From positions 16,299,001 to 16,363,000 of the forward strand of contig OZ020309.1 of the NCBI GenBank assembly GCA_963971305.1: a DNA stretch of 64,000 nt. Direction: 5' to 3'. The translations under genes were made by a program, and so were the position numbers. The notes beneath the pieces are model-generated. The model ran no database searches. It had not been told where the DNA came from and saw only the letters and a program-made list of their open reading frames with translations. Source of the DNA: Arcuatula senhousia. Taxonomy: Eukaryota; Mollusca; Bivalvia; Mytilida; Mytilidae. How positions within the stretch are numbered: position 1 is the first letter of the stretch; every line of letters begins with the position of its first letter. This document shows positions 1 to 9,332 of the stretch, piece by piece.

Positions 1-2
1 TT

Positions 3-2951
3 GAGAAAAACCGTGATGGCTTCTGGTCAGCACCACTTCCGTTCCGAAAGGACAGGTTACCGCTTCCGGATAATAGGGCTCAAGCGCATAGGCGAGCTAA
101 GTTGTTCGATGCTAACCTGCTCCACAACCCGACCAAGCGCAAACATGTTCAAGATTTCATGCAGAAAATCTTTGATCGCGGTCACGCCGAGAAAGCTCCG
201 AGCTTGTCGCCGCAGGAAGAGCGCTGGTACTTGCCGATGTTCGGGGTTTATCACCCCAGAAAGCCCGAATCCATTCGAGTGGTGTTCGATTCGTCCGCTA
301 AGCACGATGGAATGTCTCTGAATGAAGCGCTGATGAAAGGACCGGATTTAACTAATAGTCTTCAAGGCATTTTACTCCGGTTTCGTCGTGAACGAGTTGC
401 CGTGACGGCCGACGTAGAACAAATGTTCCACAACTTCCGCGTGAAAGAGGACCATCGAAATTTCTTACGATTTTTGTGGCACCGGGAAAATGATTTCGAT
501 CAGCCGTTAGACGAGTTTCGCATGACCGTTCATGTATTCGGAAATTCGCCGTCTCCTGCGGTGGCCACTTACGGGTTGCGTAAATCAGTCGAGACAGCAG
601 GGTCCGAAGTACAGGATTTTGTGAACAACGATTTTTACGTTGATGACGGGCTTTTGAGTTGTCCATCTGTTGAGAAGGCCGTTGACATCATTAAGAGGAC
701 ACAAGAAGAGCTAAGAGACGGCGGTCGGTTAAGACTACACAAAATCGCGTCGAATTCGGTAGAAGTACTAAAACAGTTCAACAAGGAAGATCTAGCGAAA
801 GATCTTAAAAACGTAGAAATCGGTAAAGAATTTTTACCTACTCAAAGAAGCCTTGGTGTGTCATGTGATATAAATACCGATTCGTTTGGTTTTAATGTGG
901 AGACCGAACGGAAGCCTTTCACGCGTCGTGGTGTGCTATCCACAATAAACAGCTTGTTTGACCCACTCGGGTTCGTGGCGCCGGTTGTGTTAGAGGGCAA
1001 ACAATTACTTCGTGACGTCATGGCTTCATCGTCGTCGTCCGAGTGGGATAAACCGTTAGACGAAAGCTTCCGAAGCAAATGGGAGAAATGGGTACAGTCG
1101 CTTACGTATCTCCATGATTTAAGTATACCGAGAATGTACTGTAAATTTTCAGTAGAGAATTCCAGCCGTCTGGAAGTGCACGTTTTTACAGATGCATCGA
1201 AGGAAGCAGTAGCAGCGGTGGCTTACCTTAAAGTATTTTCGTCTGGAAACAGCGATATCGGCTTTCTGATGGGTAAAGCAAAGGTTGCTCCCTCTCACGG
1301 TCACACAATTCCGCGTTTAGAGCTCTGTGCAGCGGTTTTAGGAGTAGAAATAGCGGAAATTGTTAAAGCAGAACTCCGCTTGAAACAGGAACATTTCAAG
1401 TTCCATACTGACAGTCAAATCGTTCTGGGTTATATTTGGAACGAAACGAAAAGGTTTCACGTTTACGTAGCAAATCGTGTCAGTCGCATTAGAGCGGTCT
1501 CTACGCCAGATCAATGGAATTTTGTTCCAACAGAAGAAAACCCAGCGGATCTCGCGACGCGCCCATTCAGAGCTAAAAACCTCTCATTAAGTGCGTGGAT
1601 CAATGGTCCCTCCGTCTTAACGCAGACCGAAAGTGTAGCCGAGTCGGTTCATTATCCGCTCATTAGTCCTGAGAAGGACAAGGAAGTGCGAACGGAAATA
1701 ATCAGTTCTAAGACGTTAATCGAGAAGTCGTCATTGGGCTGTTGTCGTTTCGAACGTTTTTCTGAGTGGTCCCGGTTGGTAGGTGCGATACGACGCTTGA
1801 AGCAAACTATACGTGATTGTGTCTCTGTCAAAAAGCATCACGTTTGCCAGAAAGAAGCTGAACGCGTCGTCATTCGTCAAGTTCAAAACGAGGTTTTCTA
1901 TCGTGAAATCGAGGCAATCAATGGTGGTAAAGACCTCCCGAAGAACAGTGGTTTGCGTGCGCTAAAACCCTTAATTGATTCTCATGGAATTCTCCGTGTC
2001 GGTGGTCGACTTATTAATATGAAAGAAAGTAAAGAGGAAATCGGAACGTTATCTTTGGAAAAACATCCGATTATCGTACCGAAAAACCACCACGTGTCGA
2101 TGTTGATTATCCGCCATTATCACGCGAAGATACAGCATCAGGGGAGAACTTCAACAGAAGGAGCCGTGCGATCGGCAGGTTTTTGGGTAATCGGCATGAA
2201 ACGAATGATTAACAGCTTAATAAGCAAGTGCGTTACTTGCAGGAAATTGCGTGGTAAATTAGGATGGACTCAAATGGCAGATCTTCCTTCCGATCGGTTA
2301 CAAACAGACGCTCCTTTCACGTATGTCGGTGTCGATGTATTTGGCCCATGGCCAGTCGTGGTGCGACGCACTCGCGGTGGATCAGCTTCAAACAAACTAT
2401 GGGCCTTACTTTTCACTTGTTTGGTATCTAGAGCGATACACGTGGAGATAATAGAAGAGATGAGCAGCGCGTCGTTCATAAATGCCCTTCGCCGATTCGT
2501 GTCGATTCGTGGACCCGTACGTCAATTTCGGTCCGATAGGGGTTCAAATTTCATAGGCGCTGTTAAAGAACTTTCAATAGATGCTGTATTTGTCGAGGAA
2601 GGCGAAGTTGCGCAATACTTAGCTAAGAACAACGTAACTTGGCTCTTCAATCCTCCTCATTCTTCACATTTTGGTGGGGTTTGGGAGCGTTTGATTGGCT
2701 CATGTCGGCGTATACTTGATGCCATGTTACTCAACAACAAATATAAAGATCTGACACATGAAACACTGTCAACCTTCATGTGTGAAGTCTGTGCGATCGT
2801 TAATTCTAGGCCACTAGTGCCGTTGTCTGTCGATCCTGATAATCCCTCTGTTCTTTCGCCGTCAATGGTTTTAACACAGAAGCCTTCTGTTTTCGCTGGC
2901 GTTTGTGGTGAAGTCGAGTTTGGCACGAAAGACGCCATCCGCAGTCAGTAG
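3..2951 (+). CDS. pol: BEL/Pao Pol polyprotein (RT-RNase H-integrase), 5' partial, ends at an in-frame TAG
   Basis: The frame is open from base 3, so the true start lies upstream; a TTG at 102 is only an internal codon. The first residues contain the BEL/Pao signature region before the RT (APLPFR, then WYLPMFGVYHP and RVVFDSS). RT catalytic motif YVDD is at 636-647. RNase H follows, with FTDAS near 1180, PRLELCAAV near 1310, HTDSQ near 1405 and ENPADLATR near 1540. The integrase has an HHCC zinc-binding segment near 2110-2250 and catalytic D (2334), D (2535) and E (2685). The ORF stops at TAG 2949-2951, but the same frame continues for 98 more codons with conserved integrase tail, so this is one gene with a nonsense mutation. 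It copies element RNA and integrates cDNA. Otherwise no frameshift is visible, suggesting a fairly young copy. Confidence 0.9.
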   Translation, partial: EKNRDGFWSAPLPFRKDRLPLPDNRAQAHRRAKLFDANLLHNPTKRKHVQDFMQKIFDRGHAEKAPSLSPQEERWYLPMFGVYHPRKPESIRVVFDSSAKHDGMSLNEALMKGPDLTNSLQGILLRFRRERVAVTADVEQMFHNFRVKEDHRNFLRFLWHRENDFDQPLDEFRMTVHVFGNSPSPAVATYGLRKSVETAGSEVQDFVNNDFYVDDGLLSCPSVEKAVDIIKRTQEELRDGGRLRLHKIASNSVEVLKQFNKEDLAKDLKNVEIGKEFLPTQRSLGVSCDINTDSFGFNVETERKPFTRRGVLSTINSLFDPLGFVAPVVLEGKQLLRDVMASSSSSEWDKPLDESFRSKWEKWVQSLTYLHDLSIPRMYCKFSVENSSRLEVHVFTDASKEAVAAVAYLKVFSSGNSDIGFLMGKAKVAPSHGHTIPRLELCAAVLGVEIAEIVKAELRLKQEHFKFHTDSQIVLGYIWNETKRFHVYVANRVSRIRAVSTPDQWNFVPTEENPADLATRPFRAKNLSLSAWINGPSVLTQTESVAESVHYPLISPEKDKEVRTEIISSKTLIEKSSLGCCRFERFSEWSRLVGAIRRLKQTIRDCVSVKKHHVCQKEAERVVIRQVQNEVFYREIEAINGGKDLPKNSGLRALKPLIDSHGILRVGGRLINMKESKEEIGTLSLEKHPIIVPKNHHVSMLIIRHYHAKIQHQGRTSTEGAVRSAGFWVIGMKRMINSLISKCVTCRKLRGKLGWTQMADLPSDRLQTDAPFTYVGVDVFGPWPVVVRRTRGGSASNKLWALLFTCLVSRAIHVEIIEEMSSASFINALRRFVSIRGPVRQFRSDRGSNFIGAVKELSIDAVFVEEGEVAQYLAKNNVTWLFNPPHSSHFGGVWERLIGSCRRILDAMLLNNKYKDLTHETLSTFMCEVCAIVNSRPLVPLSVDPDNPSVLSPSMVLTQKPSVFAGVCGEVEFGTKDAIRSQ

Positions 2952-3248
2952 AAGTTGGTCCAACGTCTCGCCGACGAATTCTGGAAAAGATGGCGGTCCG
3001 AATATATACATTCGCTCCAAACGCGTGCCAGGTGGCAATCGGACGGATATAAGTTTACAGAGGGAGACATTGTTCTTTTAAGAGATGAAGCACGTAGAAG
3101 TGAATGGCCAATGGGTATAATCGATAAAGTTTTCGAAAGTGCTGATAAAAAGGTTAGGAAAGTACAAGTAGTAATTGTTGTTGATGGTTGTAGAAAAAAT
3201 TATGTTAGGCCAATCTCTGAACTTGTTCAACTTATTGAAGCAATTTGA
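2952..3248 (+). pseudogene. C-terminal tail of BEL/Pao integrase, cut off by upstream TAG
   Basis: Same reading frame as the preceding pol ORF, separated only by the TAG at 2949-2951. It reads through QRLADEFWKRW, then SLQTRARW, VLLRDEA, WPMGIID and a terminal RPISELVQL. This matches the conserved C-terminal domain found downstream of BEL/Pao integrases (family often annotated DUF5641), in which a tryptophan is typically present where this copy has the stop. It ends at TGA 3246-3248. It would be translated only by readthrough. Confidence is high that it belongs to pol, low that it is expressed. Confidence 0.85.
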
Positions 3249-3396
3249 TATATCATCAGTGAAATATTGTAATGTTCTGAAGTTAAACTTATGTTAGATT
3301 TGTTCATTTATTATATTAGTAGTATGTAGTTAGTATTAGTTTAGACATTTGTAATCATATTGTTTTTGTTTATTATGGTGATTTCGATTTGAAATC

Positions 3397-3406
3397 AGAA
3401 GGGGAG
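3397..3406 (+). other. Polypurine tract of the BEL/Pao element
   Basis: The purine run AGAAGGGGAG directly abuts the LTR start (TGTGC). This is the expected position of the plus-strand primer for LTR retrotransposon reverse transcription. Between the pol stop and this tract (3249-3396) is AT-rich untranslated sequence with no ORF. Confidence 0.75.
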
Positions 3407-4189
3407 TGTGCTGACTCCGGAATGAATGTCGTAGTTTTTACCATTCTGTACTATCTTTTAGTTACAATCCTTTGTCTTTGCCAACATCCGCTAATTAGCT
3501 AAGGATGGAATTTTCTTTATTATGCTGGTTTGACACCCCATAGAGTAAGTTTTTACATTTTATTTACTTTATCTATTTTCCCGACAAATGTTTAATTAAT
3601 TATATTTTGATCTTTTAATCAAAACTTACATATTATTAATCTTCTTCTGACACGTACATAAGTGTCACTGTATGCAAAGTGTGAATCGAAGATGATAAGT
3701 TCTACACGTGCGTTCGTTCACTTTATCACTGTACACGATGTGTTAATCGACAAATTATTTTTCTTTGTATGTTGTTATACACCGTTGTGGGTTTCTTTAT
3801 ACATTCAAAAAGACATGTTTGTTTAATGTTATAATTATTTGTATAATTGAAGAAGCAAAGACTTTTAATAGGGATGTTAAGCATTATTTGCTTTGTTGTT
3901 ATATAAAAACCCGTGAATTCATTAATCATATGCACATAGTATTATATTATATCTGTTTTCTTGGTTAGTTTCATCTTTGGGTTTTATCGCAGTTTAGGTT
4001 TAAAACGAACTTTACATCTGAATTTACTACTGTCATATTGCTGTTTGTTATTACACACTTCATATCTTTGAAATTGCATGTACTTGTGTTATTATCAATT
4101 AGTTCGTATTATTTTTGTATTGTAGTCTTTTACCCTCAAGTAGAAGGAGGCAATAAACATTCAATAAACTTTGACTTGTTAACTGCACA
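3407..4189 (+). repeat. 3' LTR of the BEL/Pao element (783 bp)
   Basis: Begins TGTGC right after the polypurine tract and ends GCACA, giving a perfect 5-bp terminal inversion (TGTGC/GCACA). Two AATAAA polyadenylation signals (4152-4157 and 4163-4168) sit just inside the 3' end. The end is assigned from the inversion and polyA signals; the 5' LTR is not in the window for comparison, so the right boundary could move by a few bases. Confidence 0.75.
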
Positions 4190-4262
4190 TGAGACGTAAT
4201 TTTTGACGTCATATGATGTTATTGTACTGAAAACTTGTGTGTTTTTAATTTCCGATAAAAAG

Positions 4263-4384
4263 AATATTATATACTTTCCTTTTTGATACTATCTACATCT
4301 AGTCTCGTATCAGACTCGTCCTTCTGGATTCGTCTGATACTCACCTAGATATAGATAGTATCAAAAAGGAAAGTGCATAATATA
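4263..4384. repeat. ~120-bp near-perfect hairpin repeat (MITE-like)
   Basis: The arm 4263-4315 is almost the reverse complement of 4331-4384; the shared core is CTTTCCTTTTTGATACTATC and its complement, followed by TATCAGAC near the tip. The loop is only about 15 bases. No coding capacity. It could be a foldback MITE or a fossil of a longer TIR element; no target duplication is obvious. Confidence 0.7.
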
Positions 4385-5009
4385 CATCAATCTGTTTCCT
4401 ACCTCTCTTCCTTATTCCACAGTATACTCTGGGGTGACCTATCTACCTTCGGATACATAATGTCATACTTGTTTGTACCCTATGCTCAATATAGGAAGAC
4501 CGTCCGTTTGTAGCTGACCTTCCGGTGTGAGATTTTATGCAGGATTTTCTGCATGTGTGGCAGAATCTGCCTTTTCATGCTACTCACAATTTGTTCAATT
4601 CACTGTCTTTTGTAGTAACTACATATTTTGTGTTATGAAATGCAAAATGTCTTGTTCTCACTCTCAATGTTTGTTCATATTCAAATGCGCTATAACCTAA
4701 ACAATGGGGACAAGCATTGAGCAATTTCGCTTTAGAGTGACTGAGACTTCTTATAAATTTGAAGCGTGGCCGAGATGTTTTGTCGTTATTAAACGTATCG
4801 TGTATTAACTTGTTCTTGTGCTTTTGTCGACACAAAGCAAAGGTTCTACCGATACTAGTATTTGTTTACTTTCTCACCAGCGTTTCCATTGAAGCAAAAC
4901 CATTACTGTCGGAGAAGTTACTAAAACTCGCAAAGCAACCAAAAACGAACGATTTTTCTCTGTTTATATTTATAAATTTTATTCTATTTACTCATTTGCT
5001 ATAAGAACA
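4385..5009. other. Non-coding stretch, nothing recognised
   Basis: AT-rich sequence between the hairpin repeat and the decayed non-LTR RT. Short ORFs on both strands (for example 4584-4835 minus, 4759-5004 plus) have no recognisable motif and are probably chance. Confidence 0.5.
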
Positions 5010-6565
5010 TCAGATTCAAACTGGTGGAACATTGTTAAAAAGTTTTGCGGGGTTCAACAATCGAATAGTGGTAATCCACCAACAATAAAAAAACGATACT
5101 GTTAGTTCCGATGATAAGGAAAAGGCCAATTAGTTAAATGCATTCTTTGTTGAACAAGGCCGCCTAAACAACACAAGACATTATCTCCCAAACTTTAAAG
5201 TTATACTGCAAGACCTACTCGGTGATATAAAAATAACAGAAACGTATGTCGAAGATGTTTTGCAAGTCCTAAATCCAAGCAAAGCATCTAGCTGGACCAG
5301 ATTTTATAAGCCCGCGAATCTTAAAAGAAGCAGCCTCTGTCCTTAAAGCCCCCCCCCCCCCCCCCATTCTGCAAACTTTACAATATGTCCATATCCCGGT
5401 CCACTTTTCAAACTGAATGGTAAAGACAAATGTCACCCCCGTTTTCAAAAGTAAACAAGCCTGCGATGCTAAAAATTACAGACCAAATTAATTCTAAGAA
5501 TACTATCAAAATGCATGAAACGCTGCGTGTATAAACACGTTCATAATTTCTTGAAACGTAATTTAATTATTAGAAAAAATCAATCTGGATTCTACTGTTA
5601 ATTAACTAATTGACATCTCAAACGATTTTAGTAAAGCGTTACATGAGGGCAAAGAAATTCGAGTAGGCTCTTGTGACATATATCTAAAGCATTTGACAGA
5701 GTATGGCACAAATGTCTTCTATATAAACTCTAAACCATAGGAATAACCGGTAACCGGTAAACTCCTTTATATAATTGGTTTAAAAATCATCGACTGGGAG
5801 GGAACAGCGAGCTGTTATTAACGGGTCAAAGTCGACTTGTCTACCAATTATCCACCGGAGTTCCACAAGGTTGTATACTGGGACCTCTCGTATTCCTAAT
5901 ATTTATAAACGACATAGTATACGTAGCTGACAATTATTAATGCAAGTGTTAAACTGTTTGCATATGACAAAAGCCTTTTAATTGTTGTTGTTAACTCCCA
6001 AACAACAATCAAGACTTATCAAAAATACACAAATGGTCTCAAAACTGGTTAGTAAACTTCAATCCGCAAAAAAAACAAACAAAACCATGACTATAAGTCG
6101 AAAAATTCTAAAATCCAACCACCCTGTACTTAAAATAAACGAACATGGAATCCAAGAAGTGACAAGTTATAATTACATTGGTGTATATTTTTCAGATAAT
6201 GGTACATGGAATGATCATATAAATTATATACTTTATAAAGCTTATAAACGTATGATATATTGAGGAATTTCAAATGTACTCTAGATGGATATGCTTTTAA
6301 AAAATCTATTTTTGTTTCATCAGACCTATCCTTGAATATACCGATGTTGTATGGGATAACTTAGCCCAAATACAAATCCAAAGGCTTGAAAATGCCCAAC
6401 CTGCAGCTCGTCTTGTCACCAGAGGAACAAAGTTAACTAGTGCGAGAAATCTTTACATGGAAGCTGAACTGGAAAAATTATCCAACAGAAGACAATCACA
6501 TAAACTAATAACATTTCATAAAATGGTAAAAGAAGAAAATTTATACACAGGAAACATTGATAGTC
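5010..6565 (+). pseudogene. Decayed non-LTR (LINE, jockey/CR1-like) reverse transcriptase
   Basis: Translating in shifting frames gives a collinear LINE-type RT. Segments seen in order: WWNIVKKFCG near 5020; DKEKAN..LNAFFVEQ near 5115; the block VLNPSKAS near 5265; an intact RT block GVPQGCILGPLVFLIFIND at about 5857-5914; then a damaged active site where FAYD stands for F-A-D-D near 5955; HLGV-like NYIGVYFSDNGTWNDHI near 6165-6220; and RPILEYTDVVWDN plus RLENAQPAARLVT near 6325-6420. Multiple frameshifts and stops and a poly-C tract (5349-5364) show it is dead. The exact clade cannot be fixed by eye. Confidence 0.8.
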
Positions 6566-6728
6566 CGATCTAAGAAGGTTGTGCAGTGAAAAAAGAGGCG
6601 AATTATAGATGAATGCAAAATGTGAGTTTAGTTTAGCTTTGGCCGGGTGCAAATCTGTTTGATATGATAATGAAAGTTTGGACATTCGTTTTCGCAGTCA
6701 TTTAAGACAGTTGAACCACATAGTACTT
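6566..6728. other. Short spacer, nothing recognised
   Basis: AT-rich sequence after the LINE remnant, perhaps its 3' UTR; no motif seen. Confidence 0.4.
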
Positions 6729-7151
6729 TTATCGTCACATTAGTGCTATCCACAGAAAAATGGTTACACAGGGTGTGCCACATTCTGAAATGTTATTTCT
6801 TCACAGACAGAAAAAACATATTGTGGTCATTCCTTAATTGCATTTTGTAATTACTGTCAGGAGACATATTTATATAAGCACAATGTCCTCTTGTTTAATA
6901 TGTTATATTTAAATGTGTGTATGCCATTTCTCAGAAACTGGTTTTGTTTGACTCTTGGCTAAATACAATGTAAGTCATACACCATGCCCGGATTGTCATC
7001 GGTTCATACAACGTGTTGTCAATCTCGTCGCCCGCTTTATATACAAACAGTTTTATTTTGCAGAACATGACTGGCAAGTTTTAAGGTGGTGGGTCGTTTA
7101 TAGTAGCCATTTTTCTGTGGATAGCACTATATATAATGTGACGATAATAAT
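6729..7151. mobile_element. ~420-bp non-autonomous TIR element
   Basis: The left end 6729-6763 (TTATCGTCACATTA, then GTGCTATCCACAGAAAAATGG) is matched in inverted orientation at 7110-7151, with a few extra bases (ATATAT) in the right arm. The interior has no transposase ORF; the 67-residue ORF at 6955-7158 has no motif. The superfamily is unknown because the target-site duplication is ambiguous in TTA-rich flanks. Confidence 0.7.
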
Positions 7152-7419
7152 TTTATGATGATTACTCCATGGTGTTTAAATCGATAAAGTTAAGTTTAAA
7201 AAGTCAGACACAAAGCTGCAATGGAAAAGGAATTGTTTGGCGACATAAAAAAACTGGTTTAAACGGAAATGCCTATACCTGGCCATGCGATCCTCAATTT
7301 CTCCTGTAAGTCTGTCTGATTTTTGCTTTTTTTTTATTCTTTTTAACACTGAGATTTGACACCCCGTTCCATGCGTTCGGTAATTTTGTTACAGTAAATT
7401 TTCATTAAGGTAATAAAAA

Positions 7420-8900
7420 GCTTCGCCGAGCGCAGCATGATACGACCGCAACATGTTGAACCCTGTACGTTTTAGGCCCAATATGGATAGTCTATTGCTC
7501 TGGACACATGCAGCCCATGGTGGACTGACACAGGTTTTTGACACATGCTTCTCTGATGGACTCTCGACCCAGGGGGTAAAAATATAAATTTTCAATTTTG
7601 TATTCTACTCTTGAAAAGAATGATGTTTGGGGAAAAAAATTAAAAATCGAACCATGCAGAAATTCTTTTAAATTATGATTACGACCCCTTAGGTAATGAG
7701 TGAAAAAAAGGTGGGGGTCGCAAAAATTTATTCTTAAATTTAGAATCGCTACTTGGCAAAGATGAACTTGTGAAGTTTTTTTTTTTAATCGGACCAGAAA
7801 TGAAAAAAGTTATGATTTTGGGCCCTTTTAGTCCCTAATAACATAACAGTAAAAAAAGGGACAAAAAATATATCTGCTACTTGACAAGAATAAACTTGCA
7901 AAAAATTGTCAAAATCGGACAAGAATTAAAAAAGTTTCGATTTTGGTCATTTTGGCCCCTTATTACGTAACAGGTGAAAAAGGGGTGGGGTTGCAAAAAT
8001 AAATTCTCAAATTTGGATTCGCTACTTGACAAAAATAAACTTGCTAAACAAATTTTCAAAAACAAACCAGAAATAAAAAAGTTTTGATTACGGCCCCTTT
8101 TGGCCCCTAACTACAAAACAAGTGGAAAAGGGGATGGTCACAAAAATTAATTCTCAAATTTGGATTCGCTACCTGACAAGAATAAACTTTAAAAAAAATT
8201 CAAAATCGGACCACAAACAAAAAAGTTTCAAGTTTGGCCCCTAATTACGTAATAGGGGAAAAAGGGGTCACACAAATTAATTCATAATTTTGTATCTGCT
8301 ATTTGACATGAACAAACATGCAAAAAAAAAATTCAAAATCGGACCACAAATAAAAATTTATATTGGCCCCTTTTGGCCCCTAATTACACAGCGGGGGAAA
8401 AGGGCCGCAAAAATTCATCAGGTTGCTTCTTTTATTGCTGTAAGAAACATTCTTGACAAATTCCACAGCAATAGGCCAACTAGGACCAAAGTTATGGTGG
8501 AAACAATAAAATATTTGAAATTTTTGCCCCTTTTGGTCCCCTAATTTCGAAACAAAAAATGGGGGACCCCCAAAATCAATCCCATTCATTCTTGTATGAT
8601 TAGGAACATCAGTGTCAAATTTCATAGCAATCGGATAACTAGAACTAAAGTTATTGTGGAAACAAACAAAAAATGAGTATTTTTGGCCCCTAATTTCTTA
8701 ATGAAAAATGGGGGGACCCCCAAAATTAATCCCATTCATCCTTTAATAGTAAAGAACATCATTGTCAAGTTTCATAGCAATCGGATAACTGGAACTAAAG
8801 TTATTGTGGAAACACTAAAAAGTTAACAGACAACGACGACGACGACAACGACGACAGCATCATACCATAATACGTCCGCAAATTTTTTGCGGTCGTATAA
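7420..8900 (+). repeat. Interspersed repeat with ~140-bp internal tandem units and 3' hairpin
   Basis: The left part reads AAGCTTCGCCGAGCGCAGCA followed by TGATACGACCGCAACATG. The right end has an (ACG)n tract, CAGCATCATACC and a hairpin (TACGTCCGCAAA, then TTTGCGGTCGTA with one mismatch) at 8871-8897. Between them are about six degenerate copies of a unit containing GGCCCCTAATTA and CGCTACTTGAC, spaced roughly 130-147 bp. Related sequence lies inverted at about 38100-38570 and 59990-60430. The layout (matched ends, central tandem repeats, 3' hairpin) resembles non-autonomous Helentron-like elements, but that is an inference. Confidence 0.6.
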
Positions 8901-9332
8901 AAAGTAAAATAATGTAAATAATGCTAAATGCGTCTTTGTTTTACTTTCATTCATTGGAAAATGGTATCATTTATAAGGTACATGCAATGAAAACCTTCAT
9001 GTTTTTATAACAACCTTTCATTTTTAGGTGCAAGAGATTAAGTACGCATGTAGGATGCATTTTGAGTACAATTAAAATTTAAAATTTGAAATCTTGTCTT
9101 TAGATGTACCTGTCGATTTTTGACTTAACATTGTATATTCCTAATTTTCAAATCAACCTATATCGCATGGATTACATATTTATTTAATGAGAGTCAAATC
9201 TGAATGCTAAAACTAGTTAGATTATTTCATCTTTAATACATGTAATTGTTTACTTGGGGCCTCACGAAGAAACACAAAGTGATGAACTTAACCAAAGAGA
9301 AATAAAAATCTCCCTTCTCTGCCTAACCAAGT
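8901..9332. other. AT-rich non-coding sequence downstream of the B-box gene
   Basis: Contains no recognisable gene. On the minus strand an AATAAA (plus-strand TTTATT at 9179-9184) lies about 150 bp past the stop codon of the neighbouring gene and could be its polyadenylation signal. Confidence 0.4.

Larger units (their letters stand above)
1..4189 (+). mobile_element. BEL/Pao LTR retrotransposon, 3' part
   Basis: The window opens inside the pol gene of a BEL/Pao-type LTR retrotransposon and runs to the end of its 3' LTR. Order seen: RT, RNase H, HHCC zinc-binding domain, DDE integrase core, C-terminal integrase tail, purine-rich tract (3397-3406), LTR (3407-4189). The 5' LTR, gag and protease lie outside the window, so the target-site duplication cannot be checked. 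The order RT-RNase H-integrase and the Pao-type RT motif YVDD are family knowledge; the motifs are visible directly. Confidence 0.92.

Noticed and set aside
5349..5364. Poly-C tract as a biological feature
   Set aside because: Simple homopolymer inside a dead LINE; similar G/C runs at 12728-12850 and 15670-15790 are also simple and may include sequencing length errors.
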